27,753 bases of DNA, from the NCBI GenBank assembly GCA_030628805.1, contig DAOVQG010000020.1, positions 1 through 27,753 on the forward strand. The letters run 5' to 3'. The notes below the pieces were generated by a model. The model saw only the letters and a program-made list of their open reading frames with translations. It made no database searches and was not told the DNA's origin. The DNA is from JAGMDK01 sp023128695. Lineage in GTDB: Bacteria; Planctomycetota; Phycisphaerae; UBA1845; Fen-1342. The position numbers were made by a program, and so were the translations under genes. Shown piece by piece: positions 1 through 7,515 of this stretch. How positions within the stretch are numbered: the first letter of the stretch is position 1; each line of letters starts with the position of its first letter.

Positions 1-84
1 ATTCCCACGTTCCCACATTCCCACGTTCCCACGTTCCCACGTTCCCACGTTCCCACATTCCCACGTTCCCACGTTCCCACGTTC
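1..84. repeat. 8-bp tandem repeat array, cut by window edge
   Basis: About ten and a half head-to-tail copies of an 8-bp unit, RTTCCCAC, where R is G in most copies and A in copies 1, 3 and 8. The array ends 2 bp before the stop codon of the minus-strand sulfatase-like gene, so it sits directly at that gene's 3' end. It probably extends beyond the left edge of the window. No hairpin or T-run is seen. Its placement resembles the other simple arrays in this window, which also fill gaps next to stop codons. Confidence 0.95.
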
Positions 85-85
85 T

Positions 86-1630
86 TCAGCTCCCGCCATC
101 TTCTGGAGCCCCTGTGGTCGTGGGCCGCGGAGCATCCGAGGTGTCCGCGCCGTCCAAATACCCCAGCGACTCCAGCCGACGGCGCTCTTCGTCGCTGAGC
201 GTGACGTGCGTCACCGACTGCGGCGCCAGCGCGGCGTTGTCATCCAACCGGCGCCGCAAGAGCTCCAGCATTCTGCTCAGCGGGAATCCGGAACTGCCGG
301 CAAGGTCATTCTGTTCAGACGGGTCGACCGCGATGTTGAACAACGACCGCCGCGGCGGATCGCTCGCGACATAAAGCAGCTTCAAATCCCCCAGGTACAA
401 GGCCTTTTGTTCCGTGCCGAGCTTGACACATTCGGCGAAGGCAATCGGCACCTCGGTCGGCGGCTGCTCCTGAAGATACGGCACTAGCGAGCGGCCCTGC
501 ACCCCCGCCACCGGCGGCAGGCGAAACTGGTCGAGGAGCGTCGGCATGAAGTCGATCAGCCGCGCCGGCGTGCGGACCCGCTTCCCGGCCGGCAGCACGC
601 CCGCCCAACGCAGGATCAGCGGCACGTGGAGCTGGTTGTGATGGACGCTGAAGCCGTGCTCCCAGATGCCGTGCTCGCACAACGCCTCGCCGTGGTCGGC
701 GGTCAGAATGACATAAGCGTCCTCCCAGAGCCCCATTTCACTCAGTTGCTCACGCAGGGCCGCGAGGTGAATGTCCATGGCACGCACGCCGGCTTCGTAG
801 CGGGCCTCCCAGTACTCGCGATAGCCCATCAGCCGCTGGTGCCGGGCCGGGTCCCGGGCGCCCTTGGGCACTCGCCGGAGGTAGCCGAGCCGCTTGTTTT
901 CCTTTTCCGAGAGGACGTACTTGTTTGGTATCTGCTCGATGCGTGGGAGCTGGGCTTCGAGGTACTCGAGATCACCCTCGTACGGCCCGTGGACATCCAT
1001 GTAATGCAGGTAAATGAAGAACGGCTGGGACGTGTCCCGCCCCGCGAGCCACTTGAGAGCCGCTTCGTTCACCACGCTGCCGGGCGTCGTGTTCTTGGCG
1101 AAGCCGGCGTCAAAATGGTCAAAGCCCTGCCCGAAGCCGTACGCGGGCACGATGAACGGGTTCGCGGAAAACGCCGCCGTCTGGTATCCGTGTCGCTGTA
1201 ACACTTCGGCCAGCGTCGTGAACTCGTCGCGAAACACGGCGACCTTGGGCTGGCCCTCGTGCGTGCTACGGAAGGCCAGCTTGTAATTCAAGACCTTGTG
1301 TACGCCGGGGTAGTACGCGCTGAACAGCGACGCGACCGAGGGCTGCGTCCAGGGAGCCTGGGCGATGGGGCGGTCGAAGGTGATCCCTTCGGCGGCGAAC
1401 TTGTCCATCACTGGACTGAGGCCCCGACCGCTGCCATACGCACCCAGGCGATCCGCTCGCAGCGCGTCGACCAGCAGGAAGACGATGTTAGGCGGCCCTT
1501 CCGCGTCCTCCGGCAGCCGACCGACCTCCGGCGGTTTGCGGCAGCCGGCCGGTGAGAACACTGCAATGAGCAATATCCCGATCACGAACAGGCCCCCCCA
1601 CCATAAACGAAATTGCGTCCAACGAATCAT
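86..1630 (-). CDS. Sulfatase-like hydrolase of the alkaline phosphatase superfamily, membrane-anchored or lipoprotein
   Basis: 514 residues from the ATG at 1630; a TTG 51 bp upstream in frame is possible, but the ATG starts directly at the signal segment. Residues 8-27 are a hydrophobic signal or anchor, followed by SPAGC30, a non-ideal lipobox. The fold signature is clear: NIVFLLVDALRADRLGAYG (49-67) with metal ligand Asp55, and LTADHGEALCEHG near 309-321 with Asp312 and His313. In formylglycine sulfatases the nucleophile motif is C/S-x-P-S-R. Here the aligned stretch is T95-Q-P-S-V, so the nucleophile would be Thr95 and the motif Arg is missing. Thr cannot be converted to formylglycine, so a phosphatase, phosphotransferase or other superfamily activity is at least as likely as sulfate ester hydrolysis. 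The substrate is unknown. It would act outside the cytoplasm. Family assignment is firm; activity is not. Confidence 0.88.
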   Translation of the reverse strand: MIRWTQFRLWWGGLFVIGILLIAVFSPAGCRKPPEVGRLPEDAEGPPNIVFLLVDALRADRLGAYGSGRGLSPVMDKFAAEGITFDRPIAQAPWTQPSVASLFSAYYPGVHKVLNYKLAFRSTHEGQPKVAVFRDEFTTLAEVLQRHGYQTAAFSANPFIVPAYGFGQGFDHFDAGFAKNTTPGSVVNEAALKWLAGRDTSQPFFIYLHYMDVHGPYEGDLEYLEAQLPRIEQIPNKYVLSEKENKRLGYLRRVPKGARDPARHQRLMGYREYWEARYEAGVRAMDIHLAALREQLSEMGLWEDAYVILTADHGEALCEHGIWEHGFSVHHNQLHVPLILRWAGVLPAGKRVRTPARLIDFMPTLLDQFRLPPVAGVQGRSLVPYLQEQPPTEVPIAFAECVKLGTEQKALYLGDLKLLYVASDPPRRSLFNIAVDPSEQNDLAGSSGFPLSRMLELLRRRLDDNAALAPQSVTHVTLSDEERRRLESLGYLDGADTSDAPRPTTTGAPEDGGS

Positions 1631-1703
1631 TACACCATCCGGAAACAGTGTTCCATCACACAACAATTGTGGGCCACCCAATTAACATTACTTTTGTACT
1701 ATT

Positions 1704-1733
1704 ACACTAGTCTGTCACCGACCGGCCTGTCAA
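1704..1733 (-). promoter_or_regulatory. Candidate sigma70-type promoter for the sulfatase-like gene
   Basis: On the minus strand a perfect TTGACA (1733-1728) is followed, after 18 bp, by TAGTGT (1709-1704), which keeps the T1, A2 and T6 positions of the -10 box. Transcription would start near 1697 and leave a leader of about 67 nt before the ATG at 1630. The -10 match is only 3 of 6, so this is tentative. Confidence 0.3.
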
Positions 1734-1852
1734 CGACGGGTGGCTCACGTTGTACCAACGTGGGTTCACGATTTCGTCTCTCCAAGTGGTTTGTTTGCTT
1801 CGTATCAACACAGGCTTAGCTATGGGGAAAAATCGGTCCCCCACCCCCCTAC

Positions 1853-1892
1853 GGCCGGTACGGGGCCCGGCCGCTACATTTTCCGGCGGACT
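1853..1892 (-). repeat. REP-like hairpin (GTAG foot, GGCCGG stem) with the GGCGGACT flank
   Basis: Read on the minus strand, 1880-1853 is AATGTAGC followed by the stem GGCCGG-GCCCCGTA-CCGGCC. Near-identical copies lie at 18207-18234, 18362-18388, 19993-20020, 21471-21498 and 21531-21558. On the plus strand this copy is followed by TTCCGGCGGACT (1881-1892), a flank that recurs beside other hairpins at 6509-6525, 8205-8221 and 23709-23717. It sits in the divergent gap between the sulfatase-like gene and the C39-like gene. Confidence 0.8.
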
Positions 1893-1928
1893 GGTAAAAA
1901 GCTGTGCCTGCAATAACGGCTAAAACGG

Positions 1929-1934
1929 TATAAT
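1929..1934 (+). promoter_or_regulatory. Candidate -10 box (TATAAT) for the C39-like secreted protein
   Basis: A perfect TATAAT lies 31 bp before the start codon at 1966, predicting a leader of about 25 nt. No good -35 hexamer is visible 16-18 bp upstream (TGCCTG is the best), so the promoter would be activator-dependent or weak. The gene's ribosome binding site GGAGG (1955-1959) is 6 nt before the ATG and fixes the start. Confidence 0.4.
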
Positions 1935-1965
1935 CACGATTATGTCATAGCAACGGAGGATAGTT

Positions 1966-3813
1966 ATGAGGATAGTCATGTTGGAGAGAGGTCAAGCCGG
2001 TATTCAGTGGACGCCGATAATGACGCTGCTGGCCGGGATCGCGGCGCTGCTCGCACTCGCCGCCCCGGCCCGCGCGCAAGCCGACCTGGAGGACTACCAC
2101 AGCCTCTGCCTGCCTACCGGCCCCCCGCCGGCCGGCGGTTATGACCCCTACATAGGGGCCGTCCGCGAACGCGGTACGGTCGTCCTCGGCGGCGTGCCGG
2201 GCTACGAGTGGCACCGCGGTTGCGGGCCCACCGCCGCCGGCATGATCGTCGGCTATTGGGACATCCACGGCTTCGACGCCCTCATCCCCGGGTCGGCCCT
2301 GGGCCAGAGTCAGGCGGTCGATGATGCCATCGCCACCGACGCCCATTACGAGGACTACTCCCTGCCTCTCGATAGCCACACGACCGGGTACCTGGACGAC
2401 GCTTCAACCCTGGGCGGCGCGCACGATAGCAACTGCATCGCCGACTTCATGAAGACCTCCTGGTGCGCACGGCGGAACTACTGGGGCTGGTCCCGCTTCT
2501 CTGACATGGACGACTCCTTCCGCAACTACGTGACGTGGGTCAACACGAACTACCTCGCGGCGTACGAGTGCGTATCCTGGAACGAGATGTGGGAACAGTT
2601 CTGCTGGAAGAAGTACGTCACCGAGATCAACGCCAACCGCCCCATGGTGTTCCTCGTCGATTCATCCGGCAACGGTCAAAGAGATCATTATATTACCGCC
2701 ATCGGATACCGTGACGTCAACGGCTACCCGGAGTACGCCTGCTTCGACACCTGGGCGCCGGCCGGCAGCCTCCGCTGGGCACGATTCTGGGGCGTGGCCC
2801 CGGGCCAGAGTTGGGGCATCGGCGGGGTCACGTATGTCCGGCTCTCCGGAGACATCCTGCCGGACTGCAACAGCAACGGCATCGACGACGCGGACGACAT
2901 CGCCGGCGGCTTCAGCGAAGATTGCAACAGCAACGGCGTGCCCGATGAATGCGACCTCCTGCCAAACCCGCCGTTGCTCAAACAGTTGCCCGCGGAGGAT
3001 GCCGTTCTGGCGATGGATTTCTCCGACGCCGGCTATCCGCAATTCAGTACCAAGCAGTGGGACGACATTACCCTGGCAGACGACCAGCTCCTCGGCACCG
3101 GACAGGCCTTCTTCTACCCGGAAACCTGGGGCGGCTACGGCAGTATCGATTTTCTCGTCGAGCTGGCCGATGCTCCGGGCGGGGCCGAAGCCGGCGCCAA
3201 CGTGCTGCTGACAACCATCGGCTCCGGCGCGGCCGGCCTCATCTACTGGGATTTCGGCGGCGAAGTGCTGCCGAGTGGAACCTACTGGCTCTCGGTTCAG
3301 GCCAGCGGCGGTTTCATCAACTACGGGATGGTCAACTGGTACCGGGCCAACGAGTGGCACCCCAACGGCTCGGAACACTACTACCACAATCCCGGCGGCG
3401 GGCACGGACACGGCACCGACCCAGCCCCCGGCTCCACCTGGCACAACACCCCGGCCGACCTTGCCTTCATCCTGAACACCGTGCTCGATCCGGACTGCAA
3501 CACCAATGGCATCCTCGACGAATGCGACATCGCCGCCGGAACCAGCCTCGACGACAACGGCAACGGCATCCCCGACGAATGTGAGACGCCGGCTGTTTGT
3601 AGCGGCGACTGCAATTGCGACGGCGCGATCGATTGGCGGGACATCGATTACTTCGTCGCCGCGATGAACGACAACATCGCCGCGTGGGAAGCCATGTTTT
3701 CCCCGTCCACCCCCAGTTGCCCGTTCGGCAACAACGACGTGAACTCGGATGGCACCGTCAATTGGCGGGACATCGATCCGCTGGTCGCCGTGATGAACAC
3801 GACGTGCCCATAG
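1966..3813 (+). CDS. Secreted C39-like (papain-fold) peptidase-type protein with dockerin-like C-terminus
   Basis: 615 residues; start fixed by GGAGG six bases upstream. Residues 18-37 are a signal peptide, probably cut after ARA (35-37). Residues 70-295 resemble the Peptidase_C39 type: HRGCGPTAAG with Cys86, DHYITAIGYRD with His241, and CFDTW with Asp261 form a plausible Cys-His-Asp triad. Next come acidic DCNSNG repeats (about 299-332, thrombospondin-3 style, likely Ca-binding), an unassigned beta-rich domain (about 335-500), another DCNTNG/DDNGNG segment (about 507-540), and a duplicated dockerin-like domain (545-615) with two loops each ending in WRDID. No ABC transporter is adjacent, so a bacteriocin-processing C39 role is not supported. 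An exported protease or cell-surface protein held by its Ca-binding tail fits better. The triad is read from sequence; catalysis is inferred. Confidence 0.8.
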   Translation: MRIVMLERGQAGIQWTPIMTLLAGIAALLALAAPARAQADLEDYHSLCLPTGPPPAGGYDPYIGAVRERGTVVLGGVPGYEWHRGCGPTAAGMIVGYWDIHGFDALIPGSALGQSQAVDDAIATDAHYEDYSLPLDSHTTGYLDDASTLGGAHDSNCIADFMKTSWCARRNYWGWSRFSDMDDSFRNYVTWVNTNYLAAYECVSWNEMWEQFCWKKYVTEINANRPMVFLVDSSGNGQRDHYITAIGYRDVNGYPEYACFDTWAPAGSLRWARFWGVAPGQSWGIGGVTYVRLSGDILPDCNSNGIDDADDIAGGFSEDCNSNGVPDECDLLPNPPLLKQLPAEDAVLAMDFSDAGYPQFSTKQWDDITLADDQLLGTGQAFFYPETWGGYGSIDFLVELADAPGGAEAGANVLLTTIGSGAAGLIYWDFGGEVLPSGTYWLSVQASGGFINYGMVNWYRANEWHPNGSEHYYHNPGGGHGHGTDPAPGSTWHNTPADLAFILNTVLDPDCNTNGILDECDIAAGTSLDDNGNGIPDECETPAVCSGDCNCDGAIDWRDIDYFVAAMNDNIAAWEAMFSPSTPSCPFGNNDVNSDGTVNWRDIDPLVAVMNTTCP

Positions 3814-3817
3814 CAGT

Positions 3818-3911
3818 CCGCTGAAAGCTGACTGCTGAAAGCTGACCGCTGAAAGCTGAAAGCTGAGTGCTGAAAGCTGACCGCTGAAAGCTGACCGCTG
3901 AAAGCTGAGTG
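3818..3911. repeat. 14-bp tandem repeat filling a convergent gene gap
   Basis: Six full copies of a 14-bp unit, NYGCTGAAAGCTGA (CCGCTGAAAGCTGA, with CT and GT variants in the first two bases), plus one 7-bp half copy at 3860-3866. The array begins 4 bp after the TAG stop of the C39-like gene and runs into the stop of the oppositely oriented oxidoreductase (complement of 3912-3914), so it makes up nearly the whole gap. The same unit recurs in two small inverted arrays at 10586-10620 and 10719-10750. Confidence 0.95.
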
Positions 3912-5105
3912 CTATTTAACCTCACTCAGCTTGACGGCGGCGCGGTGCTTGGCGGCCAGCATCGCCGCTTCGAGAACACGCTGCGTCTCGTACGCATCGG
4001 CAAAGTTCGGGAGCGGCACCGTGGGTTCCTCTCCGGCCAAGACCGCCATCATGTCCGCCACCATGTTCACGAAAGTATGCTCATAGCCAATGATGTGAGC
4101 ATCCGGCCACCAGGCGCCGGCATAGGGATGATTGCCGGCGGAAGTGCACATGATTCGTCGCCACCCGGCGGTCGCCTTGTCATCATTGTTGTCGAAGAAC
4201 CACAACAAGTTCATGTCTTCGAAACCGAAGCGGATACTGCCGTGTTCGCCGTTGATTTCGATGCTGTTGTTGTTCAAGTTGCCGGTGGCCAGGCGTGTGG
4301 CTTCGAAGGTCCCGACGGCACCGTTCTTGAAACGGGCCAGGAACAGCACGCAATCGTCCACGTCACTTTTGCCCGTGCTCACGTTCTTCTTCCGCCGACC
4401 GCCGCCGGAGATGCTGTCTCGCGCGGCACCGGCGGGGAGGGGACGCTCGGTGATAAACGTCTCGGCAATGGCCCCGGTCACCTCGGAAATCTCATGGCCG
4501 GTGATGAAACGCGCCATGTCGATGATGTGGGCGTTCAGGTCCCCGTGGGCACCCGTGCCGGCGTACTTCTTCTGAAACCGCCAGACGAGTGGCGTCTCCG
4601 GCTTCCCCCAGCTTTGCAGGTACTTCGCCCGCACATGGTAGATCCGCCCCAGCCGACCTTCTTGTACCAGCCGGTGGGCCAGGGCAACCGCTGGGCAGCG
4701 GCGATAGTTGAACCACACAAACGTTTTGCTGCGCCGGGCCCGCCCCGCCGCGTTCTTCATGGCGCGGGCATCCTTCAGCGTGTGGGCCAAGGGCTTCTCG
4801 CAAGCCACGTGCTTGCCAGCCGCAAGAGCGGCGAGGGCCTGCTCGGCGTGCATGCAATTGGGAGTGCTGACATCAACGAGATCGATTTCGCTCTGCTTGA
4901 CAACTTCCTTCCAGTTAGTGCTGTAATTCCGCCAGCCCCAGCGGTCGGCGAACGGCGCCAGCGCGATCAGGTCCAGTCCCACGATCGTATGCCGGACCGG
5001 CGTCTTCGGTAAGTTGAAGAAGCGACCGGCTTTAAGGTAGGCGTTGCTGTGCGCTCGCCCCATGAACTTCTGACCCAGAAGTGCGACGTTGCACATATCG
5101 GACAT
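3912..5105 (-). CDS. Gfo/Idh/MocA family NAD(P)-dependent oxidoreductase
   Basis: 397 residues from the ATG at 5105, which is preceded on the minus strand by GGGAGG at a 7-nt spacing; an upstream in-frame GTG at 5129 lacks this. The N-terminal Rossmann fold is visible in VALLGQKFMGRAHSNAY (7-23). The family's EKP motif is at 103-105 (ACEKPLAH), and the Asp-x3-His pair of the active site is at D189/H193 in GDLNAHIIDMARF. The C-terminal half is the mixed alpha/beta domain with the long GNLNNNSIEINGEHGS strand region. Members oxidise or reduce sugars, inositols or sugar acids; planctomycetes carry many paralogues and the substrate cannot be read here. There is no signal peptide, so it is cytoplasmic. 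It converges on the C39-like gene across the 14-bp tandem array. Confidence 0.93.
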   Translation of the reverse strand: MSDMCNVALLGQKFMGRAHSNAYLKAGRFFNLPKTPVRHTIVGLDLIALAPFADRWGWRNYSTNWKEVVKQSEIDLVDVSTPNCMHAEQALAALAAGKHVACEKPLAHTLKDARAMKNAAGRARRSKTFVWFNYRRCPAVALAHRLVQEGRLGRIYHVRAKYLQSWGKPETPLVWRFQKKYAGTGAHGDLNAHIIDMARFITGHEISEVTGAIAETFITERPLPAGAARDSISGGGRRKKNVSTGKSDVDDCVLFLARFKNGAVGTFEATRLATGNLNNNSIEINGEHGSIRFGFEDMNLLWFFDNNDDKATAGWRRIMCTSAGNHPYAGAWWPDAHIIGYEHTFVNMVADMMAVLAGEEPTVPLPNFADAYETQRVLEAAMLAAKHRAAVKLSEVK

Positions 5106-5269
5106 GAGCAGGCCTCCCGCAGTTACCACAATTCTCGTCGGGGCGGGATCATATAGAAGAGTTGCGCGTCTGTCGACCTCTCACGCCGCGATATTCGCGT
5201 CCGGAGGCATCCTCCCGGCCGCTACATTCCCCAGCTTGGCCGCCGAGTCTGTCAGGCACCCATCTCCGC

Positions 5270-5440
5270 TCAGCCTTCCACATTGAAGGATGGAGTCGTA
5301 TCTTCCTCCTGGAACCGGGACCGACTCGACGGCTGTGGCTGCGGTGGAGGCGACGGCATTCGGGCGTCCAGGCCCTGGGTGGCAAAACGGATCGCCCCGT
5401 CGTAGAGCATCAGTTGCAACTGCTCCGGGGGTACCCCCGA
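5270..5440 (-). pseudogene. Possible truncated fliS-like fragment
   Basis: The 337-bp gap between the oxidoreductase and the uracil-DNA glycosylase has one recognisable piece. On the minus strand at about 5440-5370 the frame reads SGVPPEQLQLMLYDGAIRF, which closely resembles the start of the flagellin chaperone FliS (typical pattern ASPEQLxxMLYDGAIRF). After ATQGLDA the similarity stops and a proline- and serine-rich stretch runs to a TGA at 5270-5272. The rest of FliS (about 80-100 residues of helix bundle) is absent, and no flagellar gene is nearby. It could be a decayed gene, a recombined fragment, or an unrelated short protein sharing one helix. The remainder of the gap (5106-5269) shows nothing else that I can assign. 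Confidence 0.4.
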
Positions 5441-5466
5441 TACTATCGATTGCGGAGTACTTCCCG

Positions 5467-6144
5467 TCAGCGTGTGAAGATGTCGTCCAGCATCGCTTCG
5501 GTCAGTCTGCCGGTGAACGTGTTCTGTTGGCTGGGGTGGTAAGAGGCCCGCAGAACGCGTCCATCGCTCAGGGTGTACTCCGCCCCATGCCCAAACCGTC
5601 CCGGCTGTACCTCCAGCGCGCGGCCGGCGTGGGTCCATGCCAATTGCCCCAGCGCCACCAACACCCGCCAGGGGACGCGGGCGACCGTTTCCTGCAAGTA
5701 CTCCGCGCAGTTGCGAATTTCCGCCGCCACGGGTTTGTTGCCCGGGGGTGCACAGCGGCAGATCGCCGTTATCAAGCAATCGGTGAGCTTGAGACCGTCG
5801 TCGCGGTACGTTGAGGTGGGTTGGTTGGCGAAGCCGGCTTTGTGCAAGGCCCGCAAGAGCCAATCGCCGCTGCGGTCGCCGGTGAACATCCGCCCGGTCC
5901 GGTTGGCTCCGTGGGCCCCGGGTGCCAGGCCGACGATGAGGAGCCGGCCGCGCGGATCGCCGCAGTTCGGTACCGGTCGGCCCCAGTAGGTCTCATCGCG
6001 ATAGGCCGCCCGTTTGACCCGGGCCACGGCGCGGCAGTGCGCGCGGAGCCGCGGACACCGCGCGCAGGCGACGACGCGCTCGTTCTGGAGACGAAACCAG
6101 TGTGTGCCGGCCGGCGGGGGACGAGATGGGCAACGCGGTAGCAT
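5467..6144 (-). CDS. udgB: Family-5 uracil-DNA glycosylase (UdgB type)
   Basis: 225 residues from the ATG at 6144. It removes uracil and other deaminated bases from DNA as the first step of base excision repair. Iron-sulfur ligands typical of families 4 and 5 are present: CARC (Cys27, Cys30), Cys131 and Cys146. Motif 1 is GLAPGAHGANRTG (72-84), with Ala rather than Asp or Asn at the catalytic water position, which is the family-5 signature. Motif 2 is HPSQQNT (203-209), and TGRLTE follows. Length matches the family (about 200-240). Translation could begin 54 bp upstream at an in-frame codon (6198), but that segment has no domain content. No strong ribosome binding site is visible. The gene is divergent from the twin-arginine isomerase across a repeat-filled gap. 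Confidence 0.93.
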   Translation of the reverse strand: MLPRCPSRPPPAGTHWFRLQNERVVACARCPRLRAHCRAVARVKRAAYRDETYWGRPVPNCGDPRGRLLIVGLAPGAHGANRTGRMFTGDRSGDWLLRALHKAGFANQPTSTYRDDGLKLTDCLITAICRCAPPGNKPVAAEIRNCAEYLQETVARVPWRVLVALGQLAWTHAGRALEVQPGRFGHGAEYTLSDGRVLRASYHPSQQNTFTGRLTEAMLDDIFTR

Positions 6145-6191
6145 AACAATCAGGCCGTCGAACAGCCCCGCGGAGGGTGGCTTAGAGCCTA

Positions 6192-6525
6192 TCCCCACAC
6201 TGGTGCGAGATTCCTATCACGCTGGTGCGAGATTCCTATCTCGCACCCGAGCCGGCGGGTATCCATTCCCGCCTCTGCAAACAAACGGGAGGATACCCGC
6301 CGAGAGGGGTGCGAGAAAGGATTCTCGCACCAGCGGTCGAGGGGTGCGAGAAAGGATTCTTGCACCAGCGGCATATGATGTTCGAGCACGATTCGGGTCC
6401 CCCATCGCCAAAGCGATGGGCCACCCACCGGCTGGAAGCCGGTGCCACAATGTGGCGGCCGGGCTCCGTCCCGGACGCTACATTTCCCAACAGTGCCCGA
6501 CCGGCACGGACTTTTGCGGCGGACT
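6192..6525. repeat. Cluster of intergenic hairpin repeats in a divergent gap
   Basis: The 432-bp gap between the glycosylase and the isomerase is mostly hairpins. These are: a GGTGCGAGA...TCTCGCACC hairpin (6223-6247) with a partial copy just before it (6202-6217); an 11-bp inverted pair GGCGGGTATCC / GGATACCCGCC (6254-6264, 6291-6301); two GGTGCGAGAAAGGATTC hairpins (6308-6332, 6343-6366); CACCGGC-TGGAA-GCCGGTG (6426-6444); and a GTGG-footed GGCCGGG...CCCGGAC hairpin (6450-6484) followed by GACTTTTGCGGCGGACT (6509-6525). Related hairpins lie at 18463-18488 and throughout the window. No promoter for either flanking gene stands out. Confidence 0.85.
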
Positions 6526-6576
6526 ATTGGCCGCGGTATGATGGCGCGCGGCATCAACACACGCGGAGCCGCAAAC

Positions 6577-7515
6577 ATGCTGGCAACACGTTTCCCTCGG
6601 CGGACTTTCCTGAAATACGGTCTGCAAGTGGCCGGCGGGCTGGCTCTATCGCCATCACTTCTGGCACACGCCGCGTCAAGACTGGGCTCAACGATGAAGA
6701 AGTTTGAAATCTCACTCGCCGCGTGGTCCGTGCACCGGATGTTCTACAGCGGCAAGCTCAAGCAGATCGACCTGCCGGAGCTGTGCCGCACGGAGTTCGA
6801 CCTGGGCGGGCTCGAATTGGTCAACAGCTTCTTCCCCAGCCCGCAGTACACCTATTGCAAGAGCCTGCTCAAACGGGCCCATGATCACGGCGTCAAGATA
6901 CTGCTGATCATGTGCGACGGCGAAGGGGACCTGGCCCACCCGGACAAGACCGAGCGGCGGCAGGCCGTGCGGAACCACCGCAAGTGGCTCGACGTGGCCC
7001 AGGTGCTCGGGTGCCACTCGATCCGCTGCAACGCCGGCCACGGCAAGCCGGGTGACAAGGACACGCTCAACCGTTGTGCGGAGAGTTTCGCGGAGTTGGT
7101 CGAAATCGCCCGACCGGACAAGATCAACATAATCATCGAGAACCATGGGGGCTTGTCATCCGATCCGGACTCGCTGCCGGCGGTGATCAAGAAGGTCAAC
7201 GACCCGCTGTTGGGGACCTTGCCGGACTTTGGGAATTTTCCGAAGAACGTCGACCGCTACGACGCGGTGCGGAAGATGATGCCGTACGCGAAGGCGGTCA
7301 GCGCGAAGTGCCACGACTTCGACGACGCCGGCAATGAGATAAACACAGACTATGCCCGCATGATGCGGATCGTGCTGGAGGCCGGCTACACGGGCTGGGT
7401 CGGCATCGAATACGAAGGAAAGAATATGGATGAAATCGCCGGGGTGAAGGCCTGCAAGCGTCTGCTGGAGCGCTTCCGTCGTTCTTCCAGGGCTGGGGAT
7501 CGGACGACGCCATGA
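6577..7515 (+). CDS. Twin-arginine-exported sugar phosphate isomerase/epimerase-like TIM-barrel protein
   Basis: 312 residues from the ATG at 6577, chosen because GGAG lies 8 nt upstream and the protein then begins with a compact twin-arginine signal: PRRTFLKYG (7-15) plus a hydrophobic stretch (16-33) ending near AHAAS. In-frame ATGs at 6538 and 6541 are poorer. The mature part is an AP-endonuclease-2/xylose-isomerase-like barrel. Likely metal ligands are Glu188 (IIENHGG), Asp217 (LPDFGN), His246 (KCHDFD) and Glu278 or Glu280 (GIEYEG). Planctomycetes have many such exported paralogues, presumably acting on sugars or sugar acids; the substrate is unknown. Its stop overlaps the next start (ATGA at 7512-7515), so the two genes are translationally coupled. 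Confidence 0.88.
   Translation: MLATRFPRRTFLKYGLQVAGGLALSPSLLAHAASRLGSTMKKFEISLAAWSVHRMFYSGKLKQIDLPELCRTEFDLGGLELVNSFFPSPQYTYCKSLLKRAHDHGVKILLIMCDGEGDLAHPDKTERRQAVRNHRKWLDVAQVLGCHSIRCNAGHGKPGDKDTLNRCAESFAELVEIARPDKINIIIENHGGLSSDPDSLPAVIKKVNDPLLGTLPDFGNFPKNVDRYDAVRKMMPYAKAVSAKCHDFDDAGNEINTDYARMMRIVLEAGYTGWVGIEYEGKNMDEIAGVKACKRLLERFRRSSRAGDRTTP

Noticed and set aside
1966..3813. Bacteriocin-exporter C39 peptidase
   Set aside because: No ABC transporter domains or neighbours, an N-terminal signal peptide, and a dockerin-like tail point to a secreted protein instead.
3909..5012. Plus-strand open frame of 367 codons opposite the Gfo/Idh/MocA gene
   Set aside because: Antisense shadow; the minus strand encodes complete family motifs.
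5149..5385. Minus-strand open frame of 78 codons in the gap beside the oxidoreductase
   Set aside because: Arg-rich composition typical of noncoding GC-rich frames, no ribosome binding site, and it overlaps the better-supported fliS-like frame.
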